Origin: Acinetobacter brisouioides
GTDB taxonomy: Bacteria > Pseudomonadota > Gammaproteobacteria > Pseudomonadales > Moraxellaceae
NCBI RefSeq assembly: GCF_004331075.1
Contig: NZ_SJNX01000005.1
Span: 186,001-250,000 of the forward strand
Direction of reading: 5' to 3'
Length of the DNA stretch: 64,000 bases
In this document: in pieces, positions 1 to 9,372 of the stretch
Layout: the number at the start of each line of letters is the position of its first letter
Position numbering within the stretch: the stretch's first letter is position 1
The notes under the pieces: model-generated
What the model saw: only the letters and a program-made list of their open reading frames with translations
Database searches by the model: none
What the model was told of the DNA's origin: nothing
Program-made: the position numbers and the translations under genes

Positions 1-63
1 AAAGGCGTCATTACCAAGGATGTAGCGCGTACCGCTGCCAAACAACCAGACAGCTTTATGTAA
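1..63 (+). CDS. pilT: PilT, 3' end only (type IV pilus retraction ATPase)
   Basis: The first 63 bases are an open frame of 20 codons ending in TAA, with the tail sequence TAAKQPDSFM. Only the C-terminus lies in the window, so no ATPase motif can be seen. The call rests on position: it ends 20 bp before pilU on the same strand, and pilT-pilU is the conserved gene order in type IV piliated gammaproteobacteria. PilT powers pilus retraction for twitching and DNA uptake. Confidence 0.75.
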   Translation, partial: KGVITKDVARTAAKQPDSFM

Positions 64-83
64 TTCAGCGAAGGGAACCTGCC

Positions 84-1211
84 ATGGCTATGGATTTTAA
101 TGACTTGCTCAACCTGATGAGTGAGAAAAAAGCATCGGATTTATTCATTACTGCAGATGCTGAACCGTCAATGAAAATCAATGGGCAACTTACCCCAATT
201 TCATCGACCAAACTGACTGGTGAAATAGCTGACCAGCTGATTCATTCCATCATGAGTGAAAAGCAACGCAAAGAATTTAGCGAAACTCGGGAATGCAACT
301 TCGCCATTACGAACCGTGAACAAACCCGACGTTACCGTGTTAGTGCCTTTTACCAACGGGATTTACCTGGTATGGTTCTGCGCCGCATTGAACACAAAAT
401 TCCAAGTGTAGATGAATTAAAGTTACCACCCGTTCTTAAAGAACTGGTCATGGCCAAGCGTGGTATTATTATTTTTGTAGGGGCTACAGGTACAGGTAAA
501 TCAACTTCTTTGGCTGCATTGTTAGGTCACCGTAACCACAACTCCAAAGGGCATATCATTACCATTGAAGATCCCATCGAGTTTATACACCAACATGCTG
601 GCTGTATTATCACCCAGCGCGAAGTTGGGATTGACACTAACTCTTTTGAAGTTGCACTCAAAAACACCTTACGACAGGCCCCTGATGTGATCTTGATTGG
701 TGAGATTCGTACTAAGGAAGTCATGGACTACGCGGTTGCATTTGCTGAAACAGGTCACTTGGTACTTGCTACACTGCATGCCAACAATGCCAACCAAGCC
801 CTTGAGCGGATCATTCACTTCTTTGAAACAGAACGCCACGAGCAGATTTATCTGGATTTATCACTCAACTTACGTGCTGTGATAGCGCAGCAACTCGTAC
901 CAACAGTTGATGGTAAATCCCGCCGCGCAGCGATTGAGGTCATGATCAATAGCCCATTGATGGCGGATTATATTCGTAAAGGCGAAATACATGAGCTTAA
1001 AGCTCTCATGACTCGTTCTCGCGAGCTGGGAATGCAGACTTTTGACCAAGCCTTGTTTGATTTATATAAAGCAGGTGAAATTAGTTATAAAGATGCACTT
1101 CGTCATGCCGATTCGCCAAATGATCTGCGCTTACAAATCAAGCTTTCAGAGGATGGTGGTGCAAACCAACTCTTGAACGCCAGCAGCAAAATAACCTTCG
1201 ACGGTCAGTAA
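84..1211 (+). CDS. pilU: PilU, type IV pilus twitching motility ATPase
   Basis: A 375-residue GspE/PilT-superfamily ATPase. The Walker A motif GATGTGKS is near residues 133-140, the Walker B region LIGEIR near 204-209, and the His box HLVLATLHANN near 225. PilU is the accessory retraction ATPase that assists PilT at the cytoplasmic base of the type IV pilus machine, giving twitching motility and natural transformation. The full family length is present with no lost motif. The start ATG lies 20 bp after the pilT stop, so the two are probably co-transcribed. A strong terminator follows 10 bp downstream. Confidence 0.95.
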   Translation: MAMDFNDLLNLMSEKKASDLFITADAEPSMKINGQLTPISSTKLTGEIADQLIHSIMSEKQRKEFSETRECNFAITNREQTRRYRVSAFYQRDLPGMVLRRIEHKIPSVDELKLPPVLKELVMAKRGIIIFVGATGTGKSTSLAALLGHRNHNSKGHIITIEDPIEFIHQHAGCIITQREVGIDTNSFEVALKNTLRQAPDVILIGEIRTKEVMDYAVAFAETGHLVLATLHANNANQALERIIHFFETERHEQIYLDLSLNLRAVIAQQLVPTVDGKSRRAAIEVMINSPLMADYIRKGEIHELKALMTRSRELGMQTFDQALFDLYKAGEISYKDALRHADSPNDLRLQIKLSEDGGANQLLNASSKITFDGQ

Positions 1212-1220
1212 GCTATCAAT

Positions 1221-1254
1221 AAAAAGGCATTTCTTAAAGAAATGCCTTTTTATT
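1221..1254. terminator. Bidirectional rho-independent terminator, pilU/fur
   Basis: A 13-bp inverted repeat, AAGGCATTTCTT pairing with its complement around an AAAG-like loop, is flanked by A-runs on the left and T-runs on the right. It lies between the convergent genes pilU and fur and can serve both strands. Confidence 0.85.
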
Positions 1255-1273
1255 TGTTATATTTATGTAGGGA

Positions 1274-1711
1274 TTATTTTTTGCGTAATACATCCTGACA
1301 TTCAGCTGCATCGCAATAACCATATAAATTCAAAGAATGCCCTGTAAGCGTGAAACCATACTCTTTTGCAACTTCATGCTGTTCATGTTCGATAACATCG
1401 TTTGTAAATTCAAGAACTTTATTACAATTTTGACATACAAGATGATCATGATGATCTTCTTGCATAATTTCAAAAACCGAGTGATTATTTTCAAAATGAT
1501 GACGTTGAATGATGCCGGCAGCTTCAAATTGCGTTAACACGCGATATACGGTTGCCAAACCGACATCTTCACCTTGATCTAGTAATGTTTTATAAATGTC
1601 TTCAGCGCTCAAATGATGTTGTTTTGAGCTTTCAAGTAATTCCAATATCTTAATTCTTGGAAGGGTTACTTTAAGTCCTGCTTTACGCAAATCTTGATTC
1701 GAAATGGGCAT
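1274..1711 (-). CDS. fur: Ferric uptake regulator Fur
   Basis: A 145-residue Fur protein. The frame stays open 39 codons further upstream, but the start at 1711 (MPISNQDLRKAG) gives the standard Fur length and N-terminus, so it is preferred. An N-terminal winged helix (residues 1-85, with AEDIYKTLL and GLATVYRVL) precedes a metal-binding dimerisation domain carrying the His-rich segment HHDHLVCQNC and a C-terminal HSLNLYGYC. Fe2+-Fur represses siderophore and iron-uptake genes. It is divergent from bamE with a 111-bp promoter gap, the same arrangement as in Pseudomonas (fur-omlA). I could not pick out a convincing Fur box in that gap. Confidence 0.96.
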   Translation of the reverse strand: MPISNQDLRKAGLKVTLPRIKILELLESSKQHHLSAEDIYKTLLDQGEDVGLATVYRVLTQFEAAGIIQRHHFENNHSVFEIMQEDHHDHLVCQNCNKVLEFTNDVIEHEQHEVAKEYGFTLTGHSLNLYGYCDAAECQDVLRKK

Positions 1712-1822
1712 GAAAAAGTCTCTCAACAATTTGTTAAGTTGGAATATGCAACAGAGTTTAGATGCAGTATGATCTATCACTAGATTAAATGCATCACAAT
1801 TGATTTGGATAGTGTAGCAAAA

Positions 1823-2212
1823 ATGCAAAAAATTATGTTGACGACCTTACTCGTCAGTTCATTGCTTGCCGGCTGTGTCTATAAAATAGATATTCCTCAA
1901 GGGACACCTTTAACAAAAGCCCAAGCTTCTCAAATACATGTTGGCATGAATTATCAACAAGTTCGCTTCTTACTTGGTAGCCCAACCATTACCGATCCAC
2001 TTAATCCTGAACGTTGGGATTACGTTTACAATTATATCCCAGGAACTTATGCGAAAAAAGCCAAGATTCCAGCAGCTCACGGTCAGCATCTGCGTATTTA
2101 CTTTGACAAATCAGGTGTTGTCACCCAAATTGAAGGCTTAGACACGCTTCCAGATGCACAGCCTGGTTTACCACCATCAAAAGATGCAATTTTGTCTGCA
2201 CAACCACTCTAA
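1823..2212 (+). CDS. bamE: Outer membrane assembly lipoprotein BamE
   Basis: A 129-residue BamE (SmpA/OmlA) lipoprotein. The ATG at 1823 begins MQKIMLTTLLVSS and leads to the lipobox LLAGC, with Cys19 as the predicted lipidation site; a TTG start 18 bp upstream is less likely. The conserved core follows: LTKAQASQIHVGMNYQQV, LLGSP, and the aromatic WDYVYNY. BamE is a periplasmic-facing member of the BAM complex that inserts beta-barrel proteins into the outer membrane. It is divergent from fur, and a terminator shared with convergent rnfH follows. Confidence 0.95.
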   Translation: MQKIMLTTLLVSSLLAGCVYKIDIPQGTPLTKAQASQIHVGMNYQQVRFLLGSPTITDPLNPERWDYVYNYIPGTYAKKAKIPAAHGQHLRIYFDKSGVVTQIEGLDTLPDAQPGLPPSKDAILSAQPL

Positions 2213-2240
2213 TTGATACATTCATGTATCAATGTGGTGA

Positions 2241-2276
2241 AAGAAAACCCCAATCAAATCTGATTGGGGTTTTCTT
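2241..2276. terminator. Bidirectional terminator between bamE and rnfH
   Basis: A perfect 16-bp inverted repeat (arms 2241-2256 and 2261-2276, loop AATC) contains the GC core ACCCCAATCA and ends in A/T runs on both sides. It lies between two convergent genes. Confidence 0.9.
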
Positions 2277-2279
2277 TAA

Positions 2280-2594
2280 TTAAGAAGATCGTTTAAACCG
2301 ATTTCCTTTCTGATAGCGTCCAACGGGGTGATTTGCAGCACGATTACGGCGAATATCTTGAGGATTAATGATCAATTGGCGATATATTTCAACTCGATCC
2401 CCCACCTGTAACACATGCTCAAGGTCAACCTTAACCCCAAAAATCCCCACCTGTAACGGCTGTGGCAGGTCAGTTTGCATGGAAAGACCACTCTGCTCAA
2501 TCGCATCCTGTACAGTCATCCCCTGCTGAAATTGAACCGCCACATAGTATTGCTGCTGCATTGTTGCATAGGCAACCCAAACCTGCTGCGGCAT
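2280..2594 (-). CDS. rnfH: RnfH/RatB-family ubiquitin-fold protein
   Basis: A 104-residue protein of the RnfH (UPF0125) family, a small beta-grasp fold like ubiquitin/ThiS. Visible features are the N-terminal VWVAYATMQQQYYVAV strand pair and the core GIFGVKVDLEHVLQVGDRVEIYRQL. The tail is basic (RRNRAANHPVGRYQKGNRFKRSS). The ATG at 2594 overlaps the TAA of the upstream membrane protein by one base (TAATG), implying translational coupling; a longer in-frame start inside that gene is ignored. The biochemical role of the family is unsettled. In enterobacteria it lies beside bamE, ratA and smpB, which fits bamE being next door here. Confidence 0.85.
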   Translation of the reverse strand: MPQQVWVAYATMQQQYYVAVQFQQGMTVQDAIEQSGLSMQTDLPQPLQVGIFGVKVDLEHVLQVGDRVEIYRQLIINPQDIRRNRAANHPVGRYQKGNRFKRSS

Positions 2595-3661
2595 TACACT
2601 GCCCCCAGCACAATCGCTACCATTGCCAATACAATTGCCAAAGGTGCAACAATACGCACTGCAATACGCCATAGGTTATAAGTCACTTCCTGACTGAAAT
2701 TCAGCGATTTACGCAAATGGCTGATTTTCATGATCCAACCAGCAAAAATAGCGTAAATTAGACAAATCAATAATCCCCAAAGCATAAGTACAGTATTGAG
2801 TACTGGAACAATTGCAAGACATGCCCATGTCAATACTGCAATTAAAACAATTGCCCATTGCACAATCATTGTGATTTGACGTTGCTGTAATTGTTCACGC
2901 GCCAATTGTACAAAGCCTGCAGCGACAGCCACCGCACTCACTAAAATGGTGATCGCTGGAAGTTCTGCTTGTACCGCAAAAAAACCAAAAAGTACCACGG
3001 CAAGCAATTGTGCGATCCAAACAGGTAAAGCATTTGGAGTGGATTGCTCCGCATCTTTAATCTGTGCCAAACTGGTCTGTGCGTACACACCTAACCCTAA
3101 ACCTGTGGCAACCAGTGCGAGAACCACTGCATAGCCCCATTCAGAGAAGTGAATTGCGGTGATATGCCATGCGGTTAAGTTCAACGGGAAGATATGACTC
3201 AAAACCAGTGAAACAAGCACCATAACCGCACTCATACCAACCAAAATCAAGCGTGGCAAAAATGATGCAGCAACAGCAACTACCGCCAAAATTGCAAATA
3301 CAATATTTTCTGCAACAGGTAACTGAACATAATGAGTTAAGGAGTGACTGGCATTAGCAATCAGTGCCCCTGCTAAAAATGGCATAAACACCACAGCCAA
3401 CCAACCTGCGATACGCCAATATGCTGAAGCATCCGCTTCACGCGTCAATGCCATCAACGCTTGCAAGGCTGTTGTCTTGGCGCGTCTAACCAGTGCGACT
3501 TCCATATAGGCGAAAGGCAATGCCAATACGACCATCATGACCAGCCATAACAACCAGAAATCCAGTTGCCGATCCAATTGAATCCCCACCACTGGCGCAA
3601 GCGTGGTAATCAACATAAATGATAAACAAAACGCCATCAGTGGCGATAACCATCGTGACAT
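2594..3661 (-). CDS. NSS-like polytopic membrane protein
   Basis: A 355-residue integral membrane protein with about ten hydrophobic helices. The segment LALPFAYMEVALVRRAKTT followed by WRIAGWLAVVFMPFLAG resembles TM2-TM3 of sodium:neurotransmitter symporter (NSS) family proteins. The canonical TM1 glycine motif that binds sodium and substrate is not apparent before it, and the protein is roughly 90 residues shorter than typical bacterial NSS members. ATG 3661 has a good AGGA site 7 bases upstream; ATG 3676 has none. It is translationally coupled to rnfH. The transport substrate is unknown, and it may no longer be a sodium symporter. Confidence 0.75.
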   Translation of the reverse strand: MSRWLSPLMAFCLSFMLITTLAPVVGIQLDRQLDFWLLWLVMMVVLALPFAYMEVALVRRAKTTALQALMALTREADASAYWRIAGWLAVVFMPFLAGALIANASHSLTHYVQLPVAENIVFAILAVVAVAASFLPRLILVGMSAVMVLVSLVLSHIFPLNLTAWHITAIHFSEWGYAVVLALVATGLGLGVYAQTSLAQIKDAEQSTPNALPVWIAQLLAVVLFGFFAVQAELPAITILVSAVAVAAGFVQLAREQLQQRQITMIVQWAIVLIAVLTWACLAIVPVLNTVLMLWGLLICLIYAIFAGWIMKISHLRKSLNFSQEVTYNLWRIAVRIVAPLAIVLAMVAIVLGAV

Positions 3662-3732
3662 AGGTCTGTCCTGCATCCGAAGTTAAAAATAATGAGCTAT
3701 TTTGCCTTTGTCATGGCTGAAAATCAAAGTTT

Positions 3733-3767
3733 GTAGAAAAAAGAAATCATTGCCGAAGCAATGATTT
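3733..3767 (-). terminator. Terminator with UUCG tetraloop, downstream of bacteriohemerythrin
   Basis: Read on the minus strand, a 9-bp stem AAATCATTG/CAATGATTT is capped by the stable C(UUCG)G tetraloop and followed by TCTTTTTTC. It lies 60 bp past the stop of the hemerythrin gene. Confidence 0.85.
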
Positions 3768-3826
3768 GTGGCGCAAAAAGCAAGCTGTAGTTTTTTATGA
3801 TTATTCTGGTTTATTGTTTTTGTTAT

Positions 3827-4282
3827 TTATGAGAAGAACCGTGCGAACCAGTTCTTGCCTTTTTTCTTTTCATGCTCACGAATAATGCCTTGCATGTTTT
3901 CTTTGACTGCACCGACATAATCGGCATCGTCGTGTTGAATATGATTAATCAACCATTTTGTCAGAATTTGATGCAACTCATCTTCGATGGCTTGCCCCAT
4001 CATAAAACGATCACGATAGGTTTCAATTTTTTTAATAAATAAGTCATGTACGCGTTTATGTGGCACACGATACTTATAGGCTGCTTCATCTTGCAGACTT
4101 TCTTCAAAGGTAAAATGAGACTGGGTATAGTCAATAATATTATCTAATACTTCCTTGATTTTATTGCGATCGTGAGTAAAACGCACATCTTCGATTTGAT
4201 TAATATAATCGAGAATACGTTTATGCTGATCATCAATCACTTCAATACCAGTATTGTATTCAGAGCGCCAATTCATCTTCAT
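3827..4282 (-). CDS. Bacteriohemerythrin
   Basis: A 151-residue single-domain hemerythrin. The full di-iron ligand set is visible in order: His20 in DDQHKRI, the HFTFEE His/Glu pair, HKRVH, and HIQHDDADY supplying the last His and Asp. These proteins bind O2 reversibly at a non-haem di-iron centre and are proposed to store or deliver oxygen, or to sense it, in the cytoplasm. ATG 4282 is chosen because AGGTGA lies 7 bases upstream; an in-frame ATG at 4306 has no such site. The C-terminus is basic (EHEKKKGKNWFARFFS). It is a single-gene transcription unit with its own terminator. Confidence 0.92.
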   Translation of the reverse strand: MKMNWRSEYNTGIEVIDDQHKRILDYINQIEDVRFTHDRNKIKEVLDNIIDYTQSHFTFEESLQDEAAYKYRVPHKRVHDLFIKKIETYRDRFMMGQAIEDELHQILTKWLINHIQHDDADYVGAVKENMQGIIREHEKKKGKNWFARFFS

Positions 4283-4616
4283 AGTGAGGTCACCTAACGC
4301 ATTCATATTTCATTTTCGAGGCATGATATACAAAAAATGATCAATGAAAAACCAAGTAATATCCTCAGAATTACAGCAAATTTTACTAATTATCTGATTA
4401 GATTAATAATATTGAATATACCCTATTAAAAGAATCAAGTATTTTTTAATCAATTCAATCGCTTATACATTCATTTTTTACCAAATATAAAAATAATTCG
4501 AAAAAACCTAATTCACCTGAGTTCAATGGCAGTTTTTACTCAACATATTGAAAATAAATGAATCATGATGATAAAGCCTTACAGTTTTGACTCGTATGTC
4601 AAAATGTCCCATAGCA

Positions 4617-4685
4617 TCTTGCACTGTGATTGAAATATATTTCAATCTCGGTCAGGTTTGACTTGAAAAGCATCACTGTGCAAGA
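4617..4685. repeat. Intergenic nested inverted repeat (possible structured RNA or operator)
   Basis: In the 582-bp gene-free stretch 4283-4864, arms 4617-4630 and 4672-4685 (TCTTGCACTGTGAT and its complement) match at 13 of 14 positions. A perfect 18-bp palindrome, ATTGAAATA/TATTTCAAT, lies at 4629-4646. A transcript could fold into a long stem. No reading frame of note and no tRNA are present here. The rest of the gap is AT-rich and I see nothing else in it. Confidence 0.4.
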
Positions 4686-4864
4686 GCAATTCCATTGCGC
4701 ACTCAAAATATATTTTGGGGAGGTTCATTGCAAACTCGATCAGAGACCATCATCTTTTTAATGTATTGAAAATACAATACCTTGTAAATTTAACCCGACC
4801 TCAAACATACAACTGAGGTTCTTGCATATCCCATTATTTTTACAGATTTTATATTGGGCTCAGG

Positions 4865-5713
4865 TTAATACAAATCAGCTTTACTGATACGTCGCAAAGA
4901 AGGATCTTGCGCTTCACGACTCAAGCGTTCTACTGTCGTCATTGCATGTAAAATCGGGTGACCATCCTGAAATAAAATCATTTCCCCTGCTCTAAAAGCC
5001 GTCCACTGTTCATTTTGTGTCAGTGGCTCAGTGGTAATGACAGCCACTCGATCTTCTGGGGTCGTCACTTCACTAAAATCAACTTCGACGTCTAAATCAA
5101 TGAGCTGTGCATGCTGGAATGGATATTCACGCACAATCCAATGTAACTTGGTGGTGGCGTAACTCCACAAAGCCTGACCATTGGACAAACAAAAATTAAA
5201 TGTACCATGCTCTGCAATTTGTGGAGCAATCTCTTGTAAAACGCGAAAAACATCTTGAATAGAAGGTTCTTGATAACCAAAACGTTCAACTAACTGATCC
5301 AGCAGGAAACAAAATGCGTATTCGCTATCAGTATTGCCGACAGGGGTAAAATGCCCACTGAGCTGAGGCTGAAAACCATGTAGATCGCCATTGTGCGCGA
5401 AAATCCAGTGACGTCCCCACAACTCACGCAAAAATGGATGCGAATTTTCAAGGGTGATTTTGCCTTGTGTCGCTTTACGAATATGTGCAATCACATTGCG
5501 GGATTTAATGGGGTAATTGCGAATCAAATCAGCAATCGGTGACTCAACCGCTGACTGGTTATCGACAAACAAACGGCAAGCTTTATCTTCAAAAAAAGCG
5601 ATACCAAAACCATCACAGTGGTCAGAGGTAATCCCCGCACGTTGTGAAAAGCCTCGGAACGAGAAGGTAATATCCGTTGGTGTCGCACAATTCATTCCGA
5701 GTAGCTGGCACAT
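4865..5713 (-). CDS. Class II glutamine amidotransferase (YafJ-like)
   Basis: A 282-residue protein of the Ntn-hydrolase glutamine amidotransferase class II family. The ATG at 5713 places Cys at position 2 (MCQLLGMN), the nucleophile exposed by Met removal; a TTG 6 bp upstream would bury it. Other glutaminase-site signatures are DGFGIAFFED, VIAHIRKATQG, NSHPF, WIFAHNGDLHGF and NTDSEYAF. Only the glutaminase half is present, with no synthetase domain, as in E. coli YafJ, so the ammonia acceptor is unknown. It is monocistronic, with large gaps on both sides. Confidence 0.88.
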   Translation of the reverse strand: MCQLLGMNCATPTDITFSFRGFSQRAGITSDHCDGFGIAFFEDKACRLFVDNQSAVESPIADLIRNYPIKSRNVIAHIRKATQGKITLENSHPFLRELWGRHWIFAHNGDLHGFQPQLSGHFTPVGNTDSEYAFCFLLDQLVERFGYQEPSIQDVFRVLQEIAPQIAEHGTFNFCLSNGQALWSYATTKLHWIVREYPFQHAQLIDLDVEVDFSEVTTPEDRVAVITTEPLTQNEQWTAFRAGEMILFQDGHPILHAMTTVERLSREAQDPSLRRISKADLY

Positions 5714-5884
5714 GCTCAAATCTTCTTACAATCAAATACATCTATAGGCAATGTAGCGGATGCGATCAGGTTCTGCAAATGTGTTTTCTTACTGTCTTTA
5801 TGAAAAATAATGCTAAACACTAGTCTCCTTTCATAAATACATTGGATAAGCATGTTCGAGTAATTTTTTGATTTTTCCTAAATA

Positions 5885-6286
5885 TCAAAGATCTCTTGTG
5901 CATACCCAACGAACTATTATAAAAATCATCGCTGGGAAAAAAGCGATTAAAAATACATAGATCAGCTTATAAAAGTTAAGTTTTTTCCAAATAAAATGAA
6001 TGATTGTTGTGGTTATAAATGCTTCAAAAAGTCCTGCGATCATCATTGAAGCTTTCGGAAACTCATAAGAAACAGGATATTTTGCATTAAAAAGACTCAC
6101 TAATAAAAAATCAACAACTAGACCTGATAAAAACAAACAATACAAATAAAAAAATAGGTTTAAAAATAGGATTAAATTAAATATTAAAATTTTCTCTTTT
6201 ATTATCTTTTTACTCACCCAATAATTAAAGGGGAAAAGTAACAATAATAAAATGACAATCCCACCAGCGGCACCACCACCATACAT
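5885..6286 (-). CDS. Small AT-rich membrane protein of unknown function
   Basis: A 133-residue protein with about four predicted helices (residues 8-24, 35-60, 75-97 and 106-128). The N-terminus is glycine-rich (MYGGGAAGG) and a basic loop KKIIKEK follows helix 1. I do not recognise a family. Its base composition is clearly more AT-rich than the flanking core genes, with many Ile, Phe, Leu and Lys codons, which suggests recent acquisition or relaxed selection. It stands alone between the amidotransferase and argB, both on the same strand, with no clear partner. Confidence 0.6.
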   Translation of the reverse strand: MYGGGAAGGIVILLLLLFPFNYWVSKKIIKEKILIFNLILFLNLFFYLYCLFLSGLVVDFLLVSLFNAKYPVSYEFPKASMMIAGLFEAFITTTIIHFIWKKLNFYKLIYVFLIAFFPAMIFIIVRWVCTRDL

Positions 6287-6344
6287 ATTTAGTTCCTATT
6301 GATTTTTTGATGGATGAAATAGACCAAATAATAATTTTTTGAGT

Positions 6345-6369
6345 CAAAAAAACCGCCATCAGGCGGCTT
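6345..6369 (-). terminator. Terminator of argB
   Basis: On the minus strand, GCCGCC-TGAT-GGCGG is followed by TTTTTTTGAC, 8 bases beyond the argB stop. This is a compact GC stem with a seven-T tail. Confidence 0.9.
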
Positions 6370-6376
6370 CTTCAAC

Positions 6377-8729
<2,353 letters not shown>

Positions 8730-8844
8730 AAAATACTTTTTTTTCAGATCAATCATGAATAAATTGTGTAGGACAACCTTGTGCTTTGTAAATACGACAC
8801 TCAGGCTATTTTGTAAGAAATCGCCAAGTTCGCTACTATAAAGT

Positions 8845-8873
8845 TAAAAAACTCCAACAATGTGGAGTTTTTT
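8845..8873 (-). terminator. Terminator downstream of dut
   Basis: AAAAAACTCCA and TGGAGTTTTTT form an 11-bp stem around a short loop, so the minus strand ends in a T-run. It separates dut from algC, so algC probably has its own promoter in 8730-8845. Confidence 0.8.
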
Positions 8874-8895
8874 CGCCACCATAAATCAGTTGATT

Positions 8896-9348
8896 TTAAT
8901 GTTGACCTGTATGTCCAAAGCCACCTGCTCCACGTTCAGTCGCAGCAAACTCATCGACCTGTTCAAATTCAGCTTGAATCACAGGGACTAGCACATACTG
9001 AGCCAAACGCTCGCCTGGTTCAAGGGTAAAAGTTTGCTGTCCACGATTCCACACTGAAATCATCAATTCGCCTTGGTAATCTGAGTCAATTAAACCGACC
9101 AAGTTACCCAAAACAATGCCATGTTTATGACCTAAACCTGAACGTGGCAAAATCAGACCCGCAAAGTTCGTATCTTCAATATAAATCGCTAGCCCCGTTT
9201 TGACCAATACCGTTTGACCTGGCTCAATCTGAATGGCTTCATCTAGACACGCACGTAAATCAAGACCTGCTGAACCTATAGTGGCATAGCTTGGCATCGC
9301 CCACTGTTGACCTAAACGTTTGTCTAAAACTTTAACCTGAACTTTCAT
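8896..9348 (-). CDS. dut: dUTP diphosphatase (dUTPase)
   Basis: A 150-residue trimeric dUTPase hydrolysing dUTP to dUMP and pyrophosphate, which keeps uracil out of DNA and supplies dTMP synthesis. All five family motifs are present in order: [40 protein letters not shown] and the C-terminal [13 protein letters not shown] arm. Length is typical. It starts 24 bp after the stop of rep, so the two are probably co-transcribed. It contributes with NrdAB, encoded a few kb away, to dNTP pool control. Confidence 0.97.
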   Translation of the reverse strand: MKVQVKVLDKRLGQQWAMPSYATIGSAGLDLRACLDEAIQIEPGQTVLVKTGLAIYIEDTNFAGLILPRSGLGHKHGIVLGNLVGLIDSDYQGELMISVWNRGQQTFTLEPGERLAQYVLVPVIQAEFEQVDEFAATERGAGGFGHTGQH

Positions 9349-9372
9349 ATACTTTCCTAAACAATCAAAACA

